A DNA stretch of 42,284 nt from Staphylococcus equorum (GCF_029531845.1 NZ_JAMBPV010000016.1:1-42284), one strand, 5' to 3'. Shown: positions 7,486 to 15,399, counted from the first letter of the stretch. The notes: generated from the sequence alone by a model not told the origin. Numbers and translations: made by a program.

Positions 7486-8829
7486 ATGCCTTTAATTATT
7501 ACAGGGCTTGGAATTTTAGTACTGTTATTATTAATCATGAAATTTAAAATAAATACGTTTTTAGCTTTAATTATTGTTTCTTTTATATTAGCTTTGTCAC
7601 TTCAAATACCACCAAATGAAATAGCAATTTCTATAGAAAAAGGTCTAGGAGATACACTTGGGCATATCGGTCTTATATTCGGTTTAGGAGCTATGCTGGG
7701 TAAGCTTATTTCTAACGCTGGGGGATCTCATCGTATTGCCGTTACATTAGTTGGTAAATTCGGAGAAAAAAGAATTCAATGGGCTGTAGTGGTAGCTTCT
7801 TTTATTGTAGGGATAACACTATTTTATGAGGTAGCTTTTATATTATTAGTGCCTATTATTTTTACAATTGCAAAAGAAATAAATATATCTATATTAAAGT
7901 TAGGCTTTCCAATGGTCGCTACTTTACTTGTAACACATTCTTTTTTACCTCCACATCCTGGGGTAACAGCCGTTACATTAGAATATGGTGCAGATGTAGG
8001 TACAGTATTAATTACTGGAATAGTCATAGCAATTCCTACAGTTATTATAAGTGGTATTTTTTATCCGAAATTACTTAATAAAATAAATCCTTCTATTTTC
8101 ACAAAAACTAGGAGTGTATATCAATTAGAAGATGATACAATTCCTCAAAATACACCTGGATTTGGAATTAGTGTTTTAACAGCAATATTTCCTGTTATAC
8201 TGATGGCTTTAGGAGCTATTATCATCGCCATAAAAGATTCACTAGGGATGAGTAATAATTTCTTTTTCGAATCTATAAGTTTCATTAGCAATGCTTCTGT
8301 AGCTATATTAATTTCTTTGATTTTAGCTATATATACAATGGGGATTAAAAGAAAAATCCCCGTATCTAGTTTAATGGATTCATGTGTATCTGGTATAAAT
8401 ACATTAGGTTTCTTGTTTTTAGTTATCGGGGGTGGCGGCGCGATCAAGCAAGTACTTTTAGATGGCGGCGTAGGAGACTATATTGCACAAATTTTCGAAG
8501 GTTCTACAATCAATCCTATTATATTGGCTTGGTTTATAGCAGCAATATTACGTGTATCATTAGGATCAGGAACAGTAGCTACATTATCAACAGCCGGACT
8601 AGTTATACCCATATTGGGTCAAACTCCTGATGTTAATTTAGCTTTAGTTACACTAGCTACTGGAGCAGGGAGTTGTATACTTTCACACGTCAATGATGCT
8701 ATGTTTTGGATGATTAAAGAATATATGGGAATGACGCTAAAAGAGACTTTTGCTACATATACTGTTATATCAACAATAGTTTCGATAGCAGGATTAGTAT
8801 TTATACTGATATTAGACATTTTTATATAA
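7486..8829 (+). CDS. GntP-family gluconate/sugar-acid:H+ symporter
   Basis: 447-residue integral membrane protein with about 12 hydrophobic segments, the size and profile of GntP/IdnT/DsdX permeases. Family landmarks include LGDTLGHIGLIFGLGAMLG near residues 50-70, VTHSFLPPHPG (about 145-155) and LRVSLGSGTVATLSTAG (about 355-370). RBS GGGGGAGGGG before the ATG. It is alone on the plus strand, divergent from the transketolase/SDR operon, with its own cre-controlled promoter and a strong terminator at 8920-8957. It should import gluconate or a related aldonate; the real substrate is set by the unknown SDR/transketolase pathway. Confidence 0.9.
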   Translation: MPLIITGLGILVLLLLIMKFKINTFLALIIVSFILALSLQIPPNEIAISIEKGLGDTLGHIGLIFGLGAMLGKLISNAGGSHRIAVTLVGKFGEKRIQWAVVVASFIVGITLFYEVAFILLVPIIFTIAKEINISILKLGFPMVATLLVTHSFLPPHPGVTAVTLEYGADVGTVLITGIVIAIPTVIISGIFYPKLLNKINPSIFTKTRSVYQLEDDTIPQNTPGFGISVLTAIFPVILMALGAIIIAIKDSLGMSNNFFFESISFISNASVAILISLILAIYTMGIKRKIPVSSLMDSCVSGINTLGFLFLVIGGGGAIKQVLLDGGVGDYIAQIFEGSTINPIILAWFIAAILRVSLGSGTVATLSTAGLVIPILGQTPDVNLALVTLATGAGSCILSHVNDAMFWMIKEYMGMTLKETFATYTVISTIVSIAGLVFILILDIFI

Positions 8830-8919
8830 TAACGAGAATTTGTTTATTTATATTGTTTTTTAAATTAATTTGTTATATCTTTTATGTTGGTGAAATTCAT
8901 TATTATAAAATTAACTTAA

Positions 8920-8957
8920 AGCGAAGTATAATTAATAATTATACTTCGCTTTTTTTA
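8920..8957 (+). terminator. Terminator after gntP
   Basis: Stem AAGCGAAGTATAATTA / TAATTATACTTCGCTT followed by seven T residues; a strong intrinsic terminator. Confidence 0.88.
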
Positions 8958-9112
8958 AATATAGAATCTAATAACTCTATATACACTATTAATATTAGAA
9001 TAATATGTTCTGTATGTTTAGAGCGTACTTTAGTCATACACATTGAAGTTCATTTCCTATTTCCATTTACTTAATATTAAATATCATCTTCAAGTAAAGC
9101 CTCTAATACTTT

Positions 9113-9301
9113 TTGCAAGGTATCTTTAAACACTTCTATAAACTGTTTAGCAGTGCTATCGGTGCTGTATTGGGTGGTTTATTACTTGCACAAGGAGCAT
9201 CAACTAACATGTTAATCCATAGTACATTTACTGTAGTTATTTTAGGTATTATTGTTCAATTAATAAGTATATTTATTGACAAGAAAAGTATAGAACTTTA
9301 A
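9113..9301 (+). pseudogene. C-terminal fragment of a membrane transporter
   Basis: An open stretch of 62 codons with no convincing start (TTG, no ribosome site). It encodes two hydrophobic segments (SAIGAVLGGLLLAQGAS and HSTFTVVILGIIVQLISIF) and a short charged tail, which looks like the last two membrane helices of a major-facilitator-type efflux protein. The upstream part of the gene is absent. I read it as a remnant left after a deletion between gntP and the toxin-antitoxin locus. Confidence 0.4.
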
Positions 9302-9318
9302 ATAAGTAGTATTTAGTA

Positions 9319-9357
9319 TAAAGCACCCTACTATTTGATATAGTAGAGTGCTTTTAT
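9319..9357. terminator. Bidirectional terminator between fragment and yoeB
   Basis: Stem AAAGCACCCTACTAT / ATAGTAGAGTGCTTTT with one mismatch and T runs on both strands; it overlaps the end of the toxin gene. Confidence 0.75.
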
Positions 9358-9623
9358 TTGTAATGATATCTGCAAGATGCAACTAATATTGCATTGTCAT
9401 TTACTGTATATACTAATCTATGTTCTTGGTTAATTCGTCTACTGTAATACCCAGAAAAATTGCCAACTAACTTTTCTGGTTTACCTATACCATCTAATGC
9501 GCCCTCTCTAGAGATACTTTTTAATAACTGATTAATCCTTTTAACCATCTTTCTATCTTTTGTCTGAAAATATTCATAATCATCAAATGCTTGTGGCGAA
9601 AAGGTAATGTTCAATTTAGCCAC
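9354..9623 (-). CDS. yoeB: Toxin of type II TA system, YoeB/Txe family
   Basis: Ribosome-dependent mRNA endonuclease of the RelE fold, 89 residues. The family pattern is clear: ITFSPQAFDDYEYFQTKDRKMVKRINQLLKSI, GIGKPEKLVGNFSGYYSRRINQEHRLVY and the C-terminal catalytic-region motif SCRYHYK. The start codon lies directly after the antitoxin stop, so both are translated from one mRNA. On a plasmid this pair acts as a post-segregational killing module. Confidence 0.93.
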   Translation of the reverse strand: MAKLNITFSPQAFDDYEYFQTKDRKMVKRINQLLKSISREGALDGIGKPEKLVGNFSGYYSRRINQEHRLVYTVNDNAILVASCRYHYK

Positions 9624-9872
9624 TTATATCAAGATATCCTTAGTTTTTACATTACCACGTTCTAGGTTTTCAATAGATTCTGATAAATGTTTCGCATTGG
9701 CAGGGTTTTGTTGCAAGTATAGTGTTTCCATTATTTCGTTATAATTATCTTCTGACATTATAACTGCATTACGATCTTTTGTTGTAATTGTTATCGTATC
9801 GCTATCATCATTAACTTTATTAATCATATCTTTAAAGTTTTCACGTACATATGAATAAGATTTAACAGTCAT
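9624..9872 (-). CDS. yefM: Antitoxin of type II TA system, YefM/Axe (Phd) family
   Basis: 82 residues. The N-terminal Phd/YefM DNA-binding fold is seen in YSYVRENFKDMINKVNDDSDTITITTKDRNAVIMSEDNYNEIMETLYL, and the unstructured toxin-neutralising tail runs from about residue 55 to the end. RBS AGGAGGC precedes the ATG. It neutralises YoeB and represses its own operon. Two ATTGTAC repeats upstream (9914-9932) look like the operator. Confidence 0.93.
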   Translation of the reverse strand: MTVKSYSYVRENFKDMINKVNDDSDTITITTKDRNAVIMSEDNYNEIMETLYLQQNPANAKHLSESIENLERGNVKTKDILI

Positions 9873-9913
9873 ATTAAATGCCTCCTTACAGTTGTTAAAT
9901 ATTTATTATCTTA

Positions 9914-9932
9914 ATTGTACAAGAAATTGTAC
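9914..9932. promoter_or_regulatory. Candidate YefM operator
   Basis: Two ATTGTAC copies 12 bases apart, each containing most of the TGTACA core bound by YefM proteins, 40-60 bases before the antitoxin start. Confidence 0.5.
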
Positions 9933-9982
9933 GATAAAACAAGTTTTTAACTTATAGCATCGCTACAACAAATAGCGAAAAT

Positions 9983-10013
9983 ATGCACTTCCGATAAGTT
10001 GAATTACGTAACA
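9983..10013. repeat. Solo copy of the type I toxin upstream element
   Basis: ATGCACTTCCGATAAGTT followed by GAATTACGTAACAAT; the same element recurs at 12686-12716 (3 differences) and, more diverged, at 19144-19170. In those two places it lies just upstream of a type I toxin promoter. Here no toxin or antisense RNA follows, so it is probably the scar of a lost cassette. The rest of 9933-10143 holds only the promoter region of the next gene. Confidence 0.6.
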
Positions 10014-10143
10014 ATAATTCTATGATATTAAATTTACAAGCTCTTGGTATCTCAGAAGAGAAATCCATTTTGAAACATTTGTAATCATCACTCTTCTTAT
10101 TTAACATAGAAGTTATATAATATAAAAACAAAGGTGGGGGAAT

Positions 10144-10845
10144 ATGAAAGTCTTAATAGTGTATGCACACCCAGAACCCAAGTCCTTTAATGGCGCTCTT
10201 AAGGATAAAGCATTAGATGTATTAAAAAATCAGGGACACGAAGTTAAAGTATCAGATCTATACGCTATGGATTTTAACCCTGTAGCAAATAAGAATGACT
10301 TTACAGAGTTGAGTGATAATGATTTTTTTAAATACGCTAAAGAACAAAAATATGCTTATGAAAACGAAAAGTTAAATCAAACGATAAAAAGTGAATTCGA
10401 AAAATTGTTGTGGTCAGACTTTATAATCTTTCAATTTCCACTATGGTGGTTCAGCGTTCCAGCAATTTTAAAAGGATGGTTTGACAAAATATTACTATTT
10501 GGTGGCGTATATGGTGGAAATTACGATAGATATGATAAAGCAAGATTAACTAATAAAATCGCAATGCTATCTACTACAACGGGGTCACCAGAAGGTAGTT
10601 ACGCCCCTAAAGGGTTTTCAGGAGATATTCACAAGCAAATATTATTTCATATTAATCATGGAATGTTATATTTTACTGGTATGAAACCACTAGAACCTTT
10701 TATAGCTTATACAGTAAGTCATAGCGAGGAAGAAAGAAAAAATTATTTAATAAAACTCGAAAATAAACTTAAAAATATCGATGACATCAAAAGAATAAAC
10801 TATCACAAATTAGATGAATTTAATGAAAATGGACAATTAGATTAA
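10144..10845 (+). CDS. NAD(P)H-dependent quinone/flavin oxidoreductase (flavodoxin fold)
   Basis: 233 residues, related to NQO1/MdaB/KefF-type FMN or FAD reductases. Cofactor and fold marks: YAHPEPKSFNGAL near residues 6-18, then QFPLWWFSVPAILKGWFDKILLFGGVYGG (about 98-125), the canonical flavin and substrate region, and TTTGSPEGSYAP. It is probably a two-electron reductase of quinones or electrophiles in the cytosol. RBS AAAGGTGGGGG. The convergent downstream gene is a TetR regulator which, with an SDR beyond it, may form a quinone/electrophile response group; that link is inference. Confidence 0.85.
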   Translation: MKVLIVYAHPEPKSFNGALKDKALDVLKNQGHEVKVSDLYAMDFNPVANKNDFTELSDNDFFKYAKEQKYAYENEKLNQTIKSEFEKLLWSDFIIFQFPLWWFSVPAILKGWFDKILLFGGVYGGNYDRYDKARLTNKIAMLSTTTGSPEGSYAPKGFSGDIHKQILFHINHGMLYFTGMKPLEPFIAYTVSHSEEERKNYLIKLENKLKNIDDIKRINYHKLDEFNENGQLD

Positions 10846-10858
10846 CTGTTTTATTATT

Positions 10859-10939
10859 GACGTACAAAAACTTACTCTGGAAGAAATTGCTAAACAAACA
10901 GGTGTAAGTCGATCCACTGTTTATAGAATACTAAAATAA
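10859..10939 (+). pseudogene. Remnant of resolvase C-terminus
   Basis: Twenty-six codons and a stop encoding VQKLTLEEIAKQTGVSRSTVY plus RILK, nearly identical to the helix-turn-helix end of the resolvase at 2028-2579. The nucleotide sequence has diverged at third positions, so this is a fragment of a related but different resolvase gene and not a recent duplication. It marks an old recombination junction right after the flavodoxin-type gene. Confidence 0.8.
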
Positions 10940-10953
10940 TATATTTTCTATAA

Positions 10954-11517
10954 TTAAAACCTCACAATTATAAATAATGCAATTTCCTTAGCTAATGCTT
11001 CCTTCTCTGTAGTACTATTACTATCAACTAACTGTAATGCGCCTTCATGAATCATTTGTGCAAAAATAGGGACAAACATTTCTTTTTCATTATCTGCGTA
11101 AACGTCTTTCAAACTTTTTGCTAAAACAATATTCAACTCGGTTAATATTTTTTCTCTCATTTGAGGTAGTGCTAACCCAGCATAGCTACTTCGGCATTCA
11201 ATATTAGGTTCTTGATAAAAATCATGAACTGCTAAAATGAGTTGGCTTATATTTTCTTGATTAAAAGTCACAGTATCTGAAATATAGTTCTCAATAGAAA
11301 CTGTAGCAAAATCTTCCATAATATAGTCTATTAGTTCATATTTATCTTTAAAGTGCGCATAAAACGTAGCTCTGTTTACTTGAGCTCCTTTTGTGATATC
11401 TGCTATTGTTATTTTCTCAAAATCTTTTTTATTAACCAAACTAAAAAAGGCGTTAATTAGTGATTTCTTTGTATGTGTCGTTCTCAAATTTTTTACTTTT
11501 TCTGCCATTTGAATCAT
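10954..11517 (-). CDS. TetR/AcrR-family repressor
   Basis: 187 residues (translation may begin at the second Met, three codons in). The N-terminal helix-turn-helix is LINAFFSLVNKKDFEKITIADITKGAQVNRATFYAHFKDKYELIDYI split over residues about 18-65, with the recognition helix VNRATFYAHF. The C-terminal ligand domain is diverse and gives no substrate hint. It is divergent from the SDR at 11660; the intergenic region carries a perfect palindrome and a second related one, so it very probably controls both itself and the SDR. Confidence 0.88.
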   Translation of the reverse strand: MIQMAEKVKNLRTTHTKKSLINAFFSLVNKKDFEKITIADITKGAQVNRATFYAHFKDKYELIDYIMEDFATVSIENYISDTVTFNQENISQLILAVHDFYQEPNIECRSSYAGLALPQMREKILTELNIVLAKSLKDVYADNEKEMFVPIFAQMIHEGALQLVDSNSTTEKEALAKEIALFIIVRF

Positions 11518-11539
11518 CTCCTCAACAATTTAAGGTTCT

Positions 11540-11634
11540 TGTTGCTATAGCAACATTTAAGCATGGTTTGTTGATTGTTATATTATTTTATTAACTGTAT
11601 ATTTTAGTTAAAGCAACATTTTGTTGTTTTAACA
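11540..11634. promoter_or_regulatory. TetR operator pair between tetR-type gene and SDR
   Basis: Perfect 16-base palindrome TGTTGCTATAGCAACA at 11540-11555, and an imperfect relative at 11608-11634 with arms GTTAAAGCAACA and TTGTTGTTTTAAC. Both share the GCAACA half site. The first is next to the repressor start and the second is next to the SDR ribosome site. Confidence 0.72.
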
Positions 11635-11659
11635 TATCATAGACAAGGAGCTACTTAAA

Positions 11660-12337
11660 ATGAAAACGATTGTTATTGTAGGAGCAGGTACTGGTTTAGG
11701 GCTATCTCTAGCTAAAAAATTTGGTGCTGAAGGATTTAGAGTAGCAGCTATTTCTCGAAATGCTGAGAAATTAAAAGTTATTCAAGAAGACCTGAGTAAC
11801 TTAAACATTGAGGCAAAGACTTTTATAGCAGATATCACAGACTTGGAATTATTAAAACAATCTATCCAAACAATTAAAGTTGAGTTTGGTTCGATTGATA
11901 TCATAGAGTTTAGCCCTTACGCAAAAGAAGATAAATTTACAAATATATTAGAAACTACGCCAGAGAGTGTATCAGAAATGTTAAAAACTTATCTATTCCC
12001 ATCAATCCAGTTAGTTAACGAAATTTTACCAGATATGATAAATAAAGGCAGTGGATCAATTCTATTTACAACAGGTGTATCTACAATATTCCCTTTACCT
12101 TTTGCTGGAAATGCTGGAATTATAGGAGCTGGATTGCGTAATTATGCTGAAAATCTCTACAATGAAATGGAAGAAAAAGGTATATTTATCAGACACCTTT
12201 CAATAGGAACAGTAATAGAATCTGGAACAATGGGTGATCCAGATTCTATTGCGAAGGCCTGGTATAATTTATACAACAAAAAAGGAAAGTTTGAAGAAAC
12301 ATTCCCACAAGACCTTAAACAATCTGATATGTTCTAA
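11660..12337 (+). CDS. Atypical short-chain dehydrogenase
   Basis: 225 residues with a Rossmann nucleotide site VGAGTGLGLSLAKKFG (about 7-22) and an NADP-like ISRNAEKL following beta 2. The usual NNAG is replaced by EFSPYA, and the catalytic Tyr-x-x-x-Lys is missing: the expected region reads NAGIIGAGLRNYAENL. It therefore belongs to the divergent SDR group without a standard active site. It is preceded by AAGGAG and controlled by the TetR operator pair. Function unknown; perhaps induced by electrophiles together with the regulator. Confidence 0.78.
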   Translation: MKTIVIVGAGTGLGLSLAKKFGAEGFRVAAISRNAEKLKVIQEDLSNLNIEAKTFIADITDLELLKQSIQTIKVEFGSIDIIEFSPYAKEDKFTNILETTPESVSEMLKTYLFPSIQLVNEILPDMINKGSGSILFTTGVSTIFPLPFAGNAGIIGAGLRNYAENLYNEMEEKGIFIRHLSIGTVIESGTMGDPDSIAKAWYNLYNKKGKFEETFPQDLKQSDMF

Positions 12338-12391
12338 TTAGTGTAACGCACTTAATTGATAAAGTATTATTAGTATATTAATCAAATGATT

Positions 12392-12421
12392 TTGCATTCC
12401 TCTACACTATGGTGTTATAAT
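12392..12421 (+). promoter_or_regulatory. Promoter of type I antisense RNA, cassette 1
   Basis: TTGCAT (12392-12397), 18 bases, TATAAT (12416-12421). The same layout is found at 16842-16871 and 18843-18872. Confidence 0.8.
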
Positions 12422-12427
12422 ATGACT

Positions 12428-12492
12428 AACAAATATTAGACTCATGAATCACCGAACCCCCAATCTACAGTCATAGATTGGGGGTTCTTTTA
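12428..12492 (+). ncRNA. Antisense antitoxin RNA of Fst-like type I TA, cassette 1
   Basis: About 65 nucleotides from the promoter above to a strong terminator hairpin (12454-12487, arms GAACCCCCAATCTA / TAGATTGGGGGTTC, then TTTT) that is shared with the convergent toxin mRNA. It contains ACAAATATTAGACTCATGA, matching the toxin start region at 12588-12606 with one or two differences; as in the par/Fst system of pAD1, these direct repeats would let the RNA pair with the toxin mRNA and block translation. Confidence 0.82.
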
Positions 12493-12511
12493 ATAGTGAG
12501 GCTCTGTCGCC

Positions 12512-12604
12512 TTACTTATTGCGATTGTTTAGCCAAAACGTGAAAATCGCAATCATACACCCTGATATGATGGGTGCAATTATGCTAACAAATATTAAAC
12601 TCAT
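12512..12604 (-). CDS. fst: Fst-family type I toxin, 30 residues
   Basis: A peptide of 30 residues: a short N-terminus (MSLIF), a membrane helix with APIISGCMIAIFTFWL, and the charged tail NNRNK. The SLIF..IIAPI..GC..A.F..WL pattern is that of Fst/PepA1-type peptides, which insert in and damage the membrane. A strong ribosome site GGAGGTGAAG lies before the ATG. The mRNA starts from a TATAAT-type box on the minus strand near 12655-12660 and converges with the antisense RNA. It is a plasmid addiction module. Confidence 0.88.
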   Translation of the reverse strand: MSLIFVSIIAPIISGCMIAIFTFWLNNRNK

Positions 12605-12685
12605 GACTTCACCTCCTTCCGCCGAAAATACCGCCGGAAGTTAAGGCGACTCCACTATTATACCATCTGTATCTTTTGAATCATA

Positions 12686-12716
12686 TGCACTTCCGATAAG
12701 TTAAATTATGTAACAA
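12686..12716. repeat. Toxin upstream element, cassette 1
   Basis: ATGCACTTCCGATAAGTT then AAATTATGTAACAAT, a near-identical copy of 9983-10013, placed just upstream of the minus-strand toxin promoter. Confidence 0.65.
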
Positions 12717-12783
12717 TTAAGTATAATGCCTTTTTCGTTGCTAATTTTATAAAGTAATAAGATTAACCGTATTCAACAAAAAA

Positions 12784-12822
12784 TAGAGTGTACAAAAAAC
12801 GACCCATTTCCTGTACACTCTA
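12784..12822. terminator. Inverted repeat downstream of the 78-residue gene
   Basis: Perfect arms TAGAGTGTACA / TGTACACTCTA around a 17-base loop. It has no long T run on either side, so it is at best a weak terminator for the minus-strand pair ending at 12883. Confidence 0.45.
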
Positions 12823-12882
12823 CACTTAGGCTATTGTTAACTAACATAATAAGAAAAATATGCCAAATGCGATGAAAACTAT

Positions 12883-13119
12883 TTAATTTAAATAAAGATA
12901 TAAGTTTGTAAATTGCTCTTCTTCATTATATTTATCTACAATATCAAAAATATTTTTATCGCTTATCTCAATTTGGTCTTCTTTCAATTCTTCAACAATA
13001 TTAGTAACACTAAAATCACTAACATCGCCTTTGATTTTATTATCGTAATGCGTTAGTACACTGAATATTTTAACTTTTTGTGATTCGTTATAATTATAAT
13101 TTCCAAAAATGTTTTCCAT
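12883..13119 (-). CDS. Hypothetical protein, 78 residues
   Basis: Small acidic soluble protein with no membrane segment and no motif I recognise; it has an aromatic N-terminus (NIFGNYNYNE) and a predicted helical, charged middle. Ribosome site TAGGAAG precedes the ATG. It begins 17 bases after the SDR gene on the same strand and is probably co-transcribed with it. It could be a partner or regulator of the SDR, but there is no direct evidence. Confidence 0.6.
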   Translation of the reverse strand: MENIFGNYNYNESQKVKIFSVLTHYDNKIKGDVSDFSVTNIVEELKEDQIEISDKNIFDIVDKYNEEEQFTNLYLYLN

Positions 13120-13136
13120 AATTTATCACTTCCTAA

Positions 13137-13874
13137 TTATAGATTTTGACTACTAGGACGAATTATAAATTCATTTACAGATGATTCCTCGGGTTCATTA
13201 ATGGCGTAATTAATAGCTCTAGCAATAGCATCTGGTTTAATTGCATCTTTATATACTTCATCTATACCTTGTTTCATTTCTTTATCGCTAATATGGTCTG
13301 TTAACTCAGTATCAATAGCACCTGGAGAAAGGATTGTTGTTCTAATATTTGAACCCACCGAAGCTTCTTCTTGTCTTAATCCTTCAGTTATCGCTCTTAC
13401 TGCATATTTAGTACCACTATAAACAGCGCTACCTGGGAAAACAACATGGCCTGCTACAGAAGCTAAATTGATAATATGACCTGCTTTTTGTTCTCTCATA
13501 TAAGGCAATACTGCACCGATACCGTATAGTACACCTTTAATATTAACATCAATCATTTGGTTCCATTCATCTTGCTTATTCTTTTCTAAAAAAGATTGAG
13601 GCATAAGACCAGCATTATTAATTAAAACATCTACACGTCCAAAATCATTATACGCTGTTTCAATTAATGCATTTACTTCATCTGGCTTCGTTACATCAGT
13701 TTTTTGAATGCTTACATTATCACCTATTTTTTGTTGTATTTTTTCTAATCGATCTACGCGTCTTGCTCCTAAAACAAGCTTAGCCCCATTTTCAGATAGC
13801 AAACTTACTGTTTCCTCGCCAATGCCACTAGACGCACCAGTTATCACGACTACTTTATCTTTTACATTATTCAT
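13137..13874 (-). CDS. Short-chain dehydrogenase/reductase (YdfG-like)
   Basis: 245-residue classical SDR with all catalytic parts: GASSGIGEE (about 13-21), an NADP-preferring GARRVDRL after beta 2, NNAGLMP (about 87-93), the active Ser in INLASVAGH and YSGTK (Tyr/Lys about 152-156). RBS CAAGGAGGC. It resembles the SDRs that oxidise serine/3-hydroxy acids or reduce small carbonyls, and these are common stress-response accessory genes in staphylococci. Substrate not predictable from context; it forms a unit with the 78-residue gene. Confidence 0.88.
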   Translation of the reverse strand: MNNVKDKVVVITGASSGIGEETVSLLSENGAKLVLGARRVDRLEKIQQKIGDNVSIQKTDVTKPDEVNALIETAYNDFGRVDVLINNAGLMPQSFLEKNKQDEWNQMIDVNIKGVLYGIGAVLPYMREQKAGHIINLASVAGHVVFPGSAVYSGTKYAVRAITEGLRQEEASVGSNIRTTILSPGAIDTELTDHISDKEMKQGIDEVYKDAIKPDAIARAINYAINEPEESSVNEFIIRPSSQNL

Positions 13875-14119
13875 TATTTTGCCTCCTTGGTTAATACAAT
13901 TATATATTTCACTATATTATCGTGATTAAAACATCGTTGATATTCTCATACTAATTTCGACATATATTCGGAATGATAGATTCTACAACAAAATAGATTG
14001 TTTTAAATTTTCATTTTAGTAACCAACTAAGTCTTTATCCAATAAAGATATAAGACCATCTTAATGCTCCAAAGTATTGTTACATTTAAAATCTACAAGT
14101 ATTTTTTGATATTTTTTAT

Positions 14120-14337
14120 ATTATAAACAATTGTGTTTAAATGAAGAATTGTAAAAGAAATCTAATAAATATTAATTTTTCAATCAAAATAAAATATCTT
14201 ATAATTAATTATTATTGATATATAAATGTTTATAAATATATATAAGGGTATATAAAGATATATAGTCACTTAAACTATTTTAGGTGTAATTAGTACATCT
14301 AAAATAGTTTTTATTTTACATCGGAGGTTTTGAGAAT
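14120..14337 (+). promoter_or_regulatory. Probable parC centromere and par promoter region
   Basis: The most AT-rich stretch of the window. Bases 14205-14265 contain repeated ATATATA/TTTATAAA-like units. It is followed by a long hairpin at 14273-14311 (AAACTATTTTAG / CTAAAATAGTTT, then TTTT), which could act as attenuator or terminator ahead of parM. In pSK41 the ParR-binding centromere parC also lies just upstream of parM, so the repeats are the best candidate. The 13875-14120 part shows no gene. Confidence 0.6.
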
Positions 14338-15399
14338 ATGAGTACTGTTTATGCAATGGCTTTAGATTTTGGAAATGGATTTGTAAAAGGAAGAATAAAT
14401 AATGAAAATTTTATAGTTCCTTCACGTGTTGGATTAAAGTCTAGCACTACTCGTCAGTTAGAGGGATTTATCAATAGTGACTTAGACGTCAGTGAATTTA
14501 TAATAAATAATAATACAGATGAAATATTATTATTTGGCAAAGATTTAGATAAAACTACAAATACAGGTAAAGACACAGCCTCAACAAACAAACGTTATAT
14601 TTATAAATCATTCGAGGATTTAGTTAATTGTTCAATTGGATTATTGGCAAGAGAAGTGCCAGAAAAAGAAATAGACGTTGTTATCTCAACAGGTATGCCA
14701 AGTAATGAAATTGGTTCTAAAAATCAAGCACAGTTTGAAGAGATACTTAGGAGAAATCGTTCTATAGAAATTGATGGTATAACTAAAATAGTAAACGTAC
14801 AAGATATTAAAATTATCGCACAACCCATGGGTACATTATTAGATTTACATATGGAAAACGGTAAAGTGTTCAAATCTTTCACTGAAGGTAAATATAGTGT
14901 ATTAGATTTTGGTAGTGGTACAACTATTATCGACACATATCAAAACTTAAAACGTGTTGAAGAAGAAAGTTTTGTTATTAACAAAGGTATGATTGATTTT
15001 TATAAACGTATAGCTACTCATGTTAGTAAAGAGGCAGGTGGTGATGCTATCACACCTAGAATGATTGAAAAAGGTATGGAGTATAAACAATGTAAAGTAA
15101 ATTCAAGATTAACGATAGACTTCACTGATTATTTCTACAAAGAACAGGACGAATTAATACAAGAAGTAATGAGTAACTTTGAAACAGTTATTGGAAATAT
15201 TAACTCAATAGATAGAATAATAGTTACAGGTGGCGGCGCAAATGTTCATTTTAATTCATTAAGCCATTATTACCCAGATGTCTTTGAAAGCGTCGAGGAT
15301 AGTCAACTTAGCAATGTACGTGGTTATGAGAAGTTGGGGGAATTATTAAAAGCACAAGTCGAACAAAACTTTACCGAGTTTGAGCAAACAAGAAACTAA
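14338..15399 (+). CDS. parM: ParM, actin-like plasmid segregation ATPase (pSK41 type)
   Basis: 353 residues. ParM polymerises into filaments that push plasmid copies apart. The actin fold motifs are visible: phosphate 1 DFGNGFVKG (about 10-18), phosphate 2 DFGSGTTIID (about 198-207) and adenosine TGGGANVHF (about 296-304). Many stretches, such as GKDTASTN, GMPSNEIG and NINSIDRIIVTGGGAN, agree with the pSK41 ParM as I remember it. RBS CGGAGG. The gene overlaps parR by 20 bases, so the two are coupled. It is the first of two partition systems on this molecule. Confidence 0.95.
   Translation: MSTVYAMALDFGNGFVKGRINNENFIVPSRVGLKSSTTRQLEGFINSDLDVSEFIINNNTDEILLFGKDLDKTTNTGKDTASTNKRYIYKSFEDLVNCSIGLLAREVPEKEIDVVISTGMPSNEIGSKNQAQFEEILRRNRSIEIDGITKIVNVQDIKIIAQPMGTLLDLHMENGKVFKSFTEGKYSVLDFGSGTTIIDTYQNLKRVEEESFVINKGMIDFYKRIATHVSKEAGGDAITPRMIEKGMEYKQCKVNSRLTIDFTDYFYKEQDELIQEVMSNFETVIGNINSIDRIIVTGGGANVHFNSLSHYYPDVFESVEDSQLSNVRGYEKLGELLKAQVEQNFTEFEQTRN

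Noticed and set aside
8853..9074. Open frame of 73 codons after gntP
   Set aside because: It runs through the strong gntP terminator hairpin, has no ribosome site and an unnatural composition rich in I, N and Y from AT-rich DNA.
12784..12822. Perfect 11-base inverted repeat as an attachment site
   Set aside because: No integrase is encoded nearby and the repeat occurs once; it is more simply a hairpin at the end of the 78-residue gene's transcript.
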